From: Amoebophrya sp. A120
Lineage: Eukaryota; Sar; Dinophyceae; Syndiniales; Amoebophryaceae
Length of the DNA stretch: 54,298 nt
Reading direction: 5' to 3'
Assembly: GCA_905178155.1 (NCBI GenBank)
Contig: CAJINV010000003.1
Location: 6,574,156-6,628,453 of the forward strand
The notes under the pieces are model-generated. The model worked only from the letters and a program-made list of their open reading frames with translations, was not told the origin of the DNA and did no database searches. Of this stretch, positions 35,801 to 47,800 are shown one piece after another; positions within the stretch are counted from its first letter, which is position 1, and the number at the start of each line of letters is the position of its first letter. A program made the translations under genes and the position numbers.

Positions 35801-38800
35801 CCATGCAAGGCAGAAGAAATGAATTCCAACAAGAGGAAATAGCGTCTCCCCATTTCTACACAAAAAATTTGTATACCTGGCCGCGTTTCCTTCCCTGAGC
35901 CCGATGATGCTCCCTGGATGAAGGTCTGAGGATATAGGTGCTGAAGTTGCAGAGGCGGACTGTAAACTTCACTAGATGAGCGGAGCATCTAGAGCATGAG
36001 CACGGACATGCCGCGCCTAAGTCTGGCAGACCTGTTTCTGGGTGTGAGACTGAAATGGATTCCCTGAAGATGTCGAAGCCAGAGTATACTTTTTTGATGT
36101 GGTAAGAGAGTAAGCGGGAGCAGCGTTTATTTTGGTAGTAATTTTGAATGTGAAGCTTGCGTATGAGATGATAAGACTTTTACAGCCACTGAAAGAATTG
36201 AAAGAGATATGAGTGCAAATATGTAGTAGATCGAACTAATTTTGAGCATCTTTTTGGAACAAGACAACTAAGAACTGGAAAAGAGATAGCAAGTGCAAAA
36301 AATAAAAACTAGAAAGATAGAGGCAGAATTTCGACGACCGCGCTACTTAAGCTGGGAACCGATGCCGCTCCCCAGATGAAGGCTAGAAGGAATAGGCGCG
36401 GAAGAAGCAGAAGTGGACTGCATTCTTCTCCAGATGAGCGGAGCATCTGGAAAGGGAAAATGAAAAATAGCACCTTTCACCATCGGGGCCTGTTTCTGGG
36501 TTCGAGCTGTCGCGGTTTCCTGGAACAAATGCGGTCAGGGTATATTAGTATAGGGCCTGCGTGAGTAGAACTTTTTTTTTTGGTAAGTGTAGAAATTGAT
36601 AGAATTCTGATTAGAGATACTTTTGTTCTGAAGGAAAGAAAGAGGACGCTACGAAATCCAATGCAGAGGATGACTACAAATAAGGATGTTCAAAAGCATT
36701 TTGCTGCGCTAACAGCTAAGCTTGAGCTCCGAAATTACCTCCATGGAAAGATCTGAAGATAATGTAGAAAACTGTTGTAGGAAAAAAAATGAAAAACACA
36801 AAGACGACAGTGAGAAAAAGGCTCACTTGCGATGTGGAAAATAAAAGTGAGTTGCGTGAGGGATGGTGGAAGTATAAAGCTGATTATTAAAAAATAACAA
36901 GTATAGTTGTGTAGTTCGACGTATCTATTTCCATGGAAGCTAGCTAAATGACTCGTTGCGTCGTCCGTGTTTTGTGGCACATGTTTTGAAAAAGCTGTTT
37001 TTACCAAAATATTGCTTTTTTCGGGCTAGTCAGCTTGGACCTCGGAGCAAGAGGAAAGCAGGTATAGTGACACAGCCGCCAAGACATAGCAGAGGCTAAT
37101 GGAGTCGAAGACAAAATCAGTCTCTTGGGTGCTCGCTTTCTTCGCGTAGCAAGATTGGGCGCGCCCTGGCTGTGTCTTCCCGAGCGTGACGGGGTGGAGC
37201 GATTACGTACCAACGAGGAAGAGGAGCCTTGGCTTGCTAAAACTCCTTCAGAGATGGCCCTCTGTAGTTGTTGGACAAGTCCCGAAGACGCATGCTGATC
37301 CGATAAACCGCGATGGAGGAGGAGACGAATACAGCTTCCTATCTTTCCCATACCTTCTTTACAGGAGCTGATCGAATTCTCATCAATTGTGGTTTATAGT
37401 TGATCTCATACTAAAAAAGTGTGATTGTGATGCTGTTTTTTTCTTGGATAAGCTGGCGGACGCGACCGAGTGGGCGACGGGCGCGGGCGTGAATACCAGC
37501 TGCCCGGACCTGAGCCACTTCGACCCGCTCACCGGCATCGACACCAGCTGCCCGGACGATGACCCCTTCCGGGTTGACATCGAGGTGACAGCCGCGCCCT
37601 ACGAGGTGGAGCTGCCTCTGTTGCCGTCCGACGCCGCGCTGGCGTACACTGTGTTCTGGGGGGACGGGGAGCAGGCGACGTTGGCTAGTAGTCTGTACTA
37701 CCAGAAAAGTGATCATGACACCTCCGCGGACCCCTACCGGGCGTTGCGCCACACCTACACCGCAGTTGGCAGTTACTCCGTCGTGATCCGGGGCGCTCTG
37801 ACCGGTTGGAACGACACCGTGGTCCGCTCCGAAGGGGACGAGCTGAAGAATAACTGGAAGCAGGCACTGCGGACCGTGCAGAACCTGGGCACGCAGTCGG
37901 GGCACCACCTCTTTGCGTACCTGCTGCAGCGCGCGGAACAGGTCCGCCAGCACCCGCCGGGGCCGCGGTTGCAGCGCTTCTGGGATGGGGGGCTCGTCAC
38001 CTCGCTGCGCTCCATGTTTGAGGATTGCGCCTCCCTGGCGGTCGCGGACGTAACGTCCTGGGGAACGGGGGCCGTGACCGACATGAGTTCTATGTTTCGG
38101 GGCAACGCGAACCTGGTCCGTGTTGTGGGCATGGCGAACTTGGACACTGGAAAGGTGCAGGACATGACGGGCATGTTCGAGAACTCTCCGTCCTTGTCGG
38201 TGGCTGCAGAAACGGAGAACTGGAACACGCAGTCGGTGACGTCAATGGAAAACATGTTCCAGGACACCGGCAGCGCCGCCGACCCGGTGACCGCGAAGTG
38301 GAACACCGCCAAGGTGGCCACACTGAGCCGCATGTTTAGCCGCGCCGCGGGCGCGAACCCGGACGTCGCCTCCTGGGACGTCAGTGCCTGCACCGATTTC
38401 ACCGAGATGTTCGCGGCCACCAGCGTGGCCGAACCGGACGTCAGGCTGTGGAGCACTGCTGCGGGAGTCACATTTGACGGCATGTTCCAGCAAGCGGTTG
38501 TCGCGAATCCGGATGTGCGGGACTGGAACTTGCAGAAGGCTAAGTCGCTGACTCGCATGTTTCAAAACGCGAGCAACGCGCACTCCGTGAACGTGACGTA
38601 CTGGGACGTGAGCGGCGTCACAGACTTCAGTTACCTCTTTCACCAAGCCGTGCGGGCCAAGCCGTGCACGACCTTTTGGAACGTGAACTCGATGAAGACC
38701 ATGGTCGAGATCTTCAAGGAAGCGTACTGCGCGACCCCAAACATCGCACGATGGTCCGTGTTGAGCACCAAGGACCTGCAGGACCTGCCCCGCACAGACT

Positions 38801-41800
38801 GGGCGCTCGACGCAGGGCTGCTTCACCTGTGCCCCCAGGACCTGAGCCTGGCCTTCGATCCAGTCACCGGCGAGGACGTCCACTGCCCGGGGGATGATCC
38901 GTTTCGCATCGATATTGTGAGGAAAAACGTCCCCACACCATAGTCAAGTAGGCAAATCTGCAACACAAGTCTCCAAGTTTTGGGAGTTATGCATGACAAG
39001 TTTGTCTTCGTAGCCTCATCTTGTTTAGCTAATTCAGCAGCATCACAGATCTAGCACATCATGCTGATTCTAGCATCACAAACTCCACAACGCGACTAGA
39101 AAATGCTTCTCATGGGGCTCCGCATAGCAAACATTTTCAGCATGCAGATCTGCATGACAAGTATGTTGGGGTGGGGACGGTTTTACTCAGGATAATCGAT
39201 CTGCACGTCACCCAGGCGCCGCTGACGGTCGCCCTACCTATCACCGAGTACGGCGACCTGACGACCTACTGGGGAGAGGCATCCAACCCGGTGGAAAACG
39301 AAGTCCTGCTAGACTGGAAGCACGACGGAAAGTATGTCCCCCTCTCCCAGCTCGACATCATCAACACCTGCCAAGGGGTGACGACGACGACGAACGACGG
39401 GACGCACTACAAATGCAACCAGTACCAGAGCACTTCGTCGAAGCCTGGGATACAGTACCAGGTCCCTGATGGTGTGAACATACAGGTTTGGGAGGTGCGC
39501 TTGAAGCTAACGAAGATCGACGGAACCGCTCTCGGCTTGAAGTTTTGGTTGGAACATGAGGGCGGCCGGGCACGGCACACCCTGTCGCCGGATTTTAGCC
39601 CCGGCAAGTACGGCACGGAGGGCGGCGCGTTTGGCAGCACCACGAATAAATACGGCTCCTCAAGCCATCTCGCGGACGGAAACTACCACACGTACCGGGT
39701 GGAGGTAAACAGCAACCAGATAACCGCGACGGTGGACGGAGTCGCACGGTGGAATGGGGGAAACCCGTGGACGCACTCGTACACCGGGAACGTCCGCATC
39801 TGGTGCCTGGGTGTCTATCCCAACCGCAACAACCTTCGTATTCCGGTCATGTACGCACCACACACGGCACCCCGCCACACCTACCAGAGCATCGGCTTTT
39901 ATTCGGTGACCGTCCGCGGCGCAATCGCTGGCTGGGAGACGGTCAACCGCGAGCCGCTGGATGCGACGACGGGCCAGTCTTGGGTGGACAATATCTGGAA
40001 CCCTGCCATTGAGCAAAAGCGCAACTTCAAGAATAGCTACTACGAGCTAAAGAACCTGGGCACGCAGTCCGGTTACAAACTGTTTCCCCGGCTCTTTCAG
40101 TACGCTACCCAGCTCCCGCATACCCCCAGCCCAGAAGTGCTGGCGCGCCACTGGCGCAGCCCCATCACCTCTATCGCGAACATGTTTGAAGCGGCCAACA
40201 ATATCGTGACCGTGAATGGCACCGGGTGGGACTTGTCCAAAGTGATATCAAATGTAAAAATGTCTGGGTCTGGAAGATTCTGAGACTTGTCATGCACATT
40301 TTGCATGAGCCATGATGTCTGTGATGCATGCCCTATCATCACGGATTTTTTGAGGGCTTCTTGATGCCTATTCCGCATGACAAATGCCCTCTCCGCGTAG
40401 CAAGCATTACGCTCCCACTGCTGCTCATGCAATACAGATTTTTTTGGAATCCAAATTCAGCATCACAAGCGCGAATCCCGCGAATGACTCCACGGCAGCC
40501 GGATGTCCGTGACCTGGTTATAAAGGGCTTCGTCGATCGATTGTGCCACTAGGGCCTTGTGTTCTGGCTACTCCGGATCGCAATCGATGGAGGGCGGGAC
40601 CTGCACCGGCGACAGGCGCTATCCAACCAACCAACCAACCAACAAGTTGCATTCTTCCAGACCCAGACATTTTTACATTTGATAAGTGACGGACCTGAGC
40701 TACTCGTTCCAGGGCTGCGAGAAGCTGCAACAGATCATATCCCGTGTAAAAACATCCCCACCCCATAGTTGTCATACAATTCTGCATGCCAATAAAGTTT
40801 CTCATGCGGAGCTCTATGAGAAGCCGTGTTTTGGAATTTGTGATGCTAGGATCACCATGCTATGCTAGATCTGTGATGCTTCTGAACTAGCTAAACAGGA
40901 TTAATACATCACGAGGGCAAACTTGTCATGCCAAACAACGAAAGCTAGTTCAACTAGCTTTCTAGCAGATTTCCCATCTTGACTCTGGTGTGGGGACGTT
41001 TTTAATCAGGATAGATCACGGACCTGGACACGTGGGACCTGGGGTCCGCCAAGGACTTGACCCACATGTTTTCCTTCAACAAGGAACTCCGCGCCACCAG
41101 CGCCGGCAACTCCGACGTCACGACCTGGAACGTGGGTAAAGTCACGAGATTGGATTTTGCATTCCAGAATACGGACGCGTTCCACCCCGGGGTCTCGGCG
41201 TGGAACGTGGCCGAGGTGAAAAGCATGGAGAGTATGTTTCGCAACACGGGGACCGCGAACCCGGACGTGCGGAGCTGGGCCGTCTCGGCGTGCACGGAGT
41301 TTTCCAACATGTTCCGACACGCCCAGGTGGCGGACCCCGACGTGTCCCTTTGGGACGTGTCTGCCGGGCGGCGGTTTATCCTGTGGAAAAACTACGTCCC
41401 CACCCCAGAGTTGTCATGCAGATTTGCAATGGCAGGAACACTTGTGATGCGGGTGTCCACTACATGATGATGATGATGATGATAATGCGCCTGGGAGCGG
41501 GTGTCCACTACCTGGCGCTGGGAGCGGGTGTCCACTACATGATGATGATGATGATGATAATGCGCCTCCTCATGTTGACAAGGATTTTCAGTCATGTTTT
41601 GGAATTTGTGATGCTGTAAACAGGATTATGAGCAGGTGGATTTGTAATGCGGCTGCCCTTACTAACCTGCACTACGCATCTTCACCCTGGAACTTGTCAT
41701 GCGTGACTTCCAGAACGTCTGGATTTGTGTTGCAGAAATTCCAAATCTTGACTCTGGGGTCGTGTGGGCCCCGTTTTTCCACAGGATACGGCTCAGCAGT

Positions 41801-44800
41801 ATGTTCGAAGACGCCGCGGTCGCGGACCCGCAGGTGCACGACTGGGACCTGGTCAGCGCCACGGACTTCACCGGCTTCTTGCAAAACGCCACCGAGGCGA
41901 AGCCGAACGTCACGTATTGGGACGTGCGGAAAGTGACGGACATGACGGGCATGTTCCAGGGCGCAACCGCAGCCAACCCCTGCGTCTCTTTCTGGGCCAC
42001 CAGCTCGCTAGAAAACATCACCTCCATGTTATCAAAGTGTGTGAAAAAAGGCCCCACCCCATGTCAAAAAGGAAATCTGTGATGCTGGATTTGCGTACAC
42101 AAATCAGATTTGTATTGCAGGAAGGCATGGCGGCCAGATCCCCAGGCTAGGTAGGGGCGTATGGGTCTAGTTGTTCAGCATTGCAAACGGCTGACCTCTA
42201 GGTCCAGCAGCATGACAAATCGCTTCCATAATGGGGCGGAAGCTTCTGCCCTTGTCTTCTCGCAAGACAGATGTGATTTGTGACCTCAAATCAGCAACGC
42301 AAATTTTCGGGAAGATACCTTTTCGATATGGGGAGGGGGGATTTTTCCTCTCAATACATGTTCGAGGACGCAGTGTGCGCCAGCCCCAACCTGGCGAACT
42401 GGGACCGCGCCAACTTCGACGGCACGGCCTCGACGCAGAACTTCATGAAGAACGCGGGCGTGCTGCAGAGTTGCAGCGAGTACGTCGTGGGGAACACGCT
42501 CTTCGACACTGCAACGGGGGTGGACCCCACCTGTCCGCTGGACGACCCGTTTCGCGTGGACATCGAGGTACCGTCCGCGCCGTACCAAGTCACATTACCA
42601 GTTTCGAAGACCGACGCTGGAAACGTGTATACCATCCACTGGGGCGACGGGACTGCTACCGAGCTGGCGGACATTGTGTACAAATCGAGCGACGCCAATT
42701 TGCAGGCCGTGAACCACACCTACCAAAGCACGGGAACATTTTCGGTCGTCCTCCGTGGTGCGGTGGGAGGTTGGACGGATACTCCGAGCGACGTCAGTGG
42801 TCCCGCAACGAATTGGAAGTCCAGCTTCAGCATGGTCCAGAATCTCGGCACACAAAGCGGCTACAAGTTGTTCTCCCGGCTCTACCAGATGAGCACGAAG
42901 GTCACTGCGCTCCCGGCAGCGAGCCGGTTCCAGAGGCACTGGAGCAAGGTGAGTAGCCTGGACGAAATGTTCGAAGGCGCGTCAGCACTGCAAACCTTCG
43001 ACGCTTCGACATGGGACACTGCGGCTGTCACAAGCCTTACGGAAATGTTCCGAGGGGTCAGCAAGCTGGCGACAGTAAGCGGCTTGGAAAACTGGGACCT
43101 TAGTGCCGCAAAGGACCTAACGAGGATGTTTCGCAACGCCGACGTGCTGCAGCTAACGGGGCAAACCTCTTCGTGGGCTCTTTCCAAAGTGACAAGCATG
43201 GCGGAAATGTTTTACGAAGCCTCAAAGGTGAACCCGACGATAGGGAATTGGAACGTTCAGAGTATCGAGTCCTTCGAACGGTTCCTGTACAAGGCACGCG
43301 TTGCGGAGGCGCTGAATGTCGGCAACTGGAACACTGCCAAAGTTACCACCTTTACTTCCATGTTTGAAGGCGCTGCTCTCGCCGTGCCTGATACGGAACT
43401 GTGGGCCACTTCGAGTGGAGAGAATTTTGACAGCATGTTCAAGGATACCCAGAAGGCCAACCCCCTTGTGCAAGACTGGGACGTCGCCCAAGCTCGGGAG
43501 ATGCAGCAGATGTTTGAAAGTGCGACAAACGCGAGGCCCAACGTGACAGAGTGGGATGTGCGGAAGGTTATGAACATGCAGAGCATGTTTCGACAGGCGT
43601 CCCGGGCGCGGCCCTGCGTTTCCAAGTGGCGCACGGACTCACTGGCACAGATGGCTGCGATCTTTTTTCAGGCCCCCTGCGCAACGCCGAATGTTGCTGG
43701 TTGGAACTTATCCAACTTGACGGATGCAGGGACCGAGTTTGCGAGCGGTGCCGGAACGTTGTTGGCTTCCTGCGCCGATTATGACAGCAATGGGGGACAG
43801 TTATTCGACAACACCGATGGGCATGATGTTGACTGTCCTGAAGACGACCCGTTCCGCGTGGATATCGTGGTCCCAACCTCTCCTTACGAAGTCAAGTTGC
43901 CCATTCCCAAAGCCGAGGCTGCGAACGCGTATACAGTGCATTGGGGGGACGGGGACACGACGACACTCGGCGAGAACATCTACAGGGCGAACGACGCTGC
44001 CTTGCAGGCTGTGAACCATACGTACCAAAGCAGTGGAACTTTTTCTGTCGTTATTCGGGGGGTGGTGAGGGGCTGGGACGATATTCCAACCGAAGACCCC
44101 ACGGCCTCCGGGAGCGGATCCTCGCGTAGGTTGCTGTCAGAGACCACAGCCGACGACAATGGAGAGGGCGAGCCAGGAAATAATAATATCGCAGAGCGCG
44201 CACGCGCAGCTGCAGGCGAGGGAGCAGGTGGCCGCCGGCTTTTGTCGACCATCTACACTTCTGCTGCGAGTTCCCAAAAGTACAAGTACGAGCAAATCGG
44301 GCTGGATAAGTACTGCATTCAGGATGGTGACGCGGACTGGATTATTTTTCGGTCCCACGCTTTCTCGACGATCGACTGCAGCGGCAGCGTCAACGGCAGG
44401 CCATTTGTGTTGCAGGGCGTTGACCCGGGTACCCCGATGAACGATTGTAGTTCCTCTGCGGTGTGCGGTCAGAACTGTGCCAACAACCCCGAGTGCAGTT
44501 TTTACATGTGGCGGTTCGACGGGCAAGCGGGTGGGACCGCCTACATGTGTGCGCACTTCCGCCGCTGCGGGAACGGCCTCGAAGATTTTGCAGATAAGGA
44601 TGGTGGCACACTGTATCGAAAAGTTTGGGTTGGCGAGGAAGCCAAGACAAACTGGAAGTCCAGCTTCAGCATGGTGCAGAATCTCGGCACGCAGAGCGGC
44701 TACAAGTTGTTCTCCCGGCTCTACCAGCTCAGCACGAAGGTCACCGCGCTCCCGGCCTACACGAAGTTTGAACGCCACTGGAGTCAGGTCAAAAGGTTGG

Positions 44801-47800
44801 ACCGGATGTTTCACTTCGCCTCGGCGCTTACGACGATGGATGTCTCTATGTGGGACACGGCAGCTGTGACAAGTTTTGTGGAGCTGTTCCGCAGCGCGGA
44901 CAAATTGCAAACGATCATCGGACTCCAGAACTGGCAAATCGGGGCGGCGAAAGACTTGCAGGGCATGTTCCAGGAGGCGGAGACGCTCCAGATGACGACC
45001 GCGCTGCAGGACTGGGACCTGGGAAAGGTAACCACGGTTGCTTCCATGTTTGCGGGCGCAAAGAAGGTGACCCCGCAAACGGCGAAGTGGCACGTCGGGA
45101 ACGTTCGCTCCTTCGTCCAGATGTGGATGCGCGCGAGCAGCGCGAATCCCGAGGTCGCGGCTTGGAACGTCGGCGCGGGCACCGATTTTTCCGAGATGTT
45201 CTCCACGACGGGCACGGCGGATCCCGATGTGAAGGTGTGGGACACGGGGTCCGGGCGTGACTTTTACCGCATGTTCCACGACGCGGCCGCAGCGAACCCG
45301 AGGGTGGAAGACTGGGACGTGCGCAAGGTGACCTCGATGCAGGGCATGTTTCAGGGCACGACCGTTGCCGATCCCAATGTTACCTTTTGGGACGTTATCA
45401 ACTGTAAAAATGTCTGGGTCTGGAAGAGTGCATGTCTGTCATGCTTGTCTGGCATGACGCTCAAATCTGTCATGCACGTTACCCAAGAGCGCCACTTTTC
45501 TGTCATGCAGAAACGCAGTTTGTCATGCAGAATAGAGAACACCTAGAAGCTCAGAAACAAACTTGTCATGCTGAGCCAGTACTTGTGGCCTCCTCATGAT
45601 ACGCCAGCCAGCATCACAAGTTTCCAGACCCAGACATTTTTGCATTTGATAGACGTGCGGTCGCTGGAGAACGCGATGGAGCTCTTTCTCGACGCGCAAA
45701 TCGCCAAGCCGTGCGTGACTACGTGGAACACAACCCTGCTCCGCTACTTGAACCGCACCTTCCAGAACGCCGTTTGTGCGACGCCGAACCTGGCCTACTG
45801 GAGCGTTGACAACCTGCAAGGGGCCGCGGACTGGGCCAGCAACTCTGGCGTGCTGACCGCTTGCCAAGCGAACACGCAGCCGTGGGAACCGTTCGACGGA
45901 CGCGACACGTGGTGCCCGGGAGACGACCCCTTCCGGGTAGAAATCCAGGTCACGACCGCGCCGCTCGAGGTCCAGCTTCCGCTAACAAACAACGGGTCAA
46001 GTGCGCAGTTCACGGTGCATTGGGGCGAGGCAAACCGGGCGTACCACGAACTCGGTGACCTTGTGTGGAGTGACTATCACGGAATAAACCAGCCACGTGC
46101 GCGCAACGCGAAGCACACCTACCAATCCACCGGCACCTACCAAGTGGTGCTCCGCGGCAAACTGCAACCCTGGGCGAACCTGTACGAAAATGACACTGCA
46201 GTGACGGGGGACCACTTTGTACCGATCGACGCGGGTGCGGGTGCCACTTCCAGCTTCTTCGGCAACGGTGATGCAGTGCGAAACCTGAAAAAAAGCTACA
46301 AAGACCTGAAGTGCCTGGGGCAGGACGGGGAGTTGCTTTTTCGGTGTTTGTTTCAGGACAGCACCAACCTGATCCAGCTGCCAAAATACGGCGTTTTTTA
46401 CAAGTACTGGGCCAAAGTGAGAACCATGAACGGCATGTTTGAAAACGCGAACAGCCTTCCGCAAGTGAATGCGAGCACCTGGTCCGTTTCTACGATCACA
46501 AACTTCCGGTCACTTTTCCGGTACGCGAGCAGCTTGACCAGAATCGACGGGCTGCAGCACTTATCCTGTGCAAAAGTATCGTACTCGTATTAATCGCAGT
46601 CATGCATTACGAATCTTCACCCCAAGGCAAAACAGCATGACAAATTCCATTTGTAATGCTGAGCTAATTTGTATTGCAATTACTACTAGTACGATCCTTT
46701 TGCAGTTCATAGCACTTCGACGTCTCGCAGGTGACCGACTTTTCGGAGGCCTTTCGTCGGACCACCCGGTTGCCGCTGGACGACGCGGGAGAGCCGGGCT
46801 CGGTCGGCTTCAAAGACTGGCAAATGCAGTATGCATTGCAAATATGTCCTCTGCTGGGTCTGGAAGGGTGCGATGAACTTGTGGTGCATGTTGCGGATCA
46901 TACAAAAATCTGTGTTGCGTGACTTGCAAAAGGTGCTCACTTCTGGCCATGCTGAGAGATGAGCATTTCTCATGCAGAACAGGCATCAACACAAAGGGGC
47001 TGCGGATCCTGTGATGCTAGGCCCTGCATTTTTCCAGACTTGGCGGAGCTTGGAAATAAAACTGCATGACAAATCTCAGACATATTTGCATTTGATACGC
47101 AGAAGGCGACAACCATTTCCGGCATGTTTCGATCAGCGGAATCCGGGACGCCGGACGTCAGCATCTGGGAGGTCCACAACGTCCGTGACTTCTCCCGCAC
47201 CTTCCAAACGCTGACCGAGGGGGCGACGCTGAACGTGACCAACTGGAACGTTGCCCGGGGCACCACGTTTGACTTCATGTTCGCCGACAACGTCCTGACC
47301 GACCCGGACGTGCAATTTTGGGACATGTCCAGCGCGAGGACCGCAAAGTCCATGTTTGACAACGCGACGAACGCCGAGCCGAATGTGACGCTGTGGGACG
47401 TGCGTAACTTGGAGGTCATGGAGAACCTGTTCAAGGACGCGCACGTTGCAAAGCCCTGCACGACCTTCTGGCAGCCCAGTGCTGCAACGGATTTTCGAGG
47501 CCTTTTTCACAACGCCTACTGCGCCACGCCGAACGTGAACTACTGGGGTATCGACAGCGCCCGGCTGTTCGAGACCAAAGTCGACTCGGAAAACAGTACA
47601 CAGCGCTGGGCGCTGAACGCCGGCATCGCCCATTTGTGCACGAGGCCGGGCTTTCGCGAGACCAGTAGTTACCGAAATTTTGACAGCAACAACCCGAATG
47701 GCATCGACCTGACCTGCCTCGACGATGACCCCTTCCGCGTGGACATCGAAATCACGGAGCCGAACACGCGGATACGAATTCCCGTCGTCGACTATCGTGA

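Larger units (their letters stand above)
33673..37380 (+). mobile_element. LINE retrotransposon, 5'-truncated by the gap
   Basis: A coding part (33691-35709) is followed by about 1.6 kb of A-rich non-coding sequence with two related hairpin-bearing segments. It is much richer in A and T than the surrounding exons. The 3' limit is uncertain; an introner remnant resumes by about 37420. 37001-37351 has no recognised gene. Confidence 0.7.

Noticed and set aside
37001-37351. Minus-strand 116-codon frame downstream of the LINE
   Set aside because: No conserved motif, and it lies in a region whose composition alone gives open frames.
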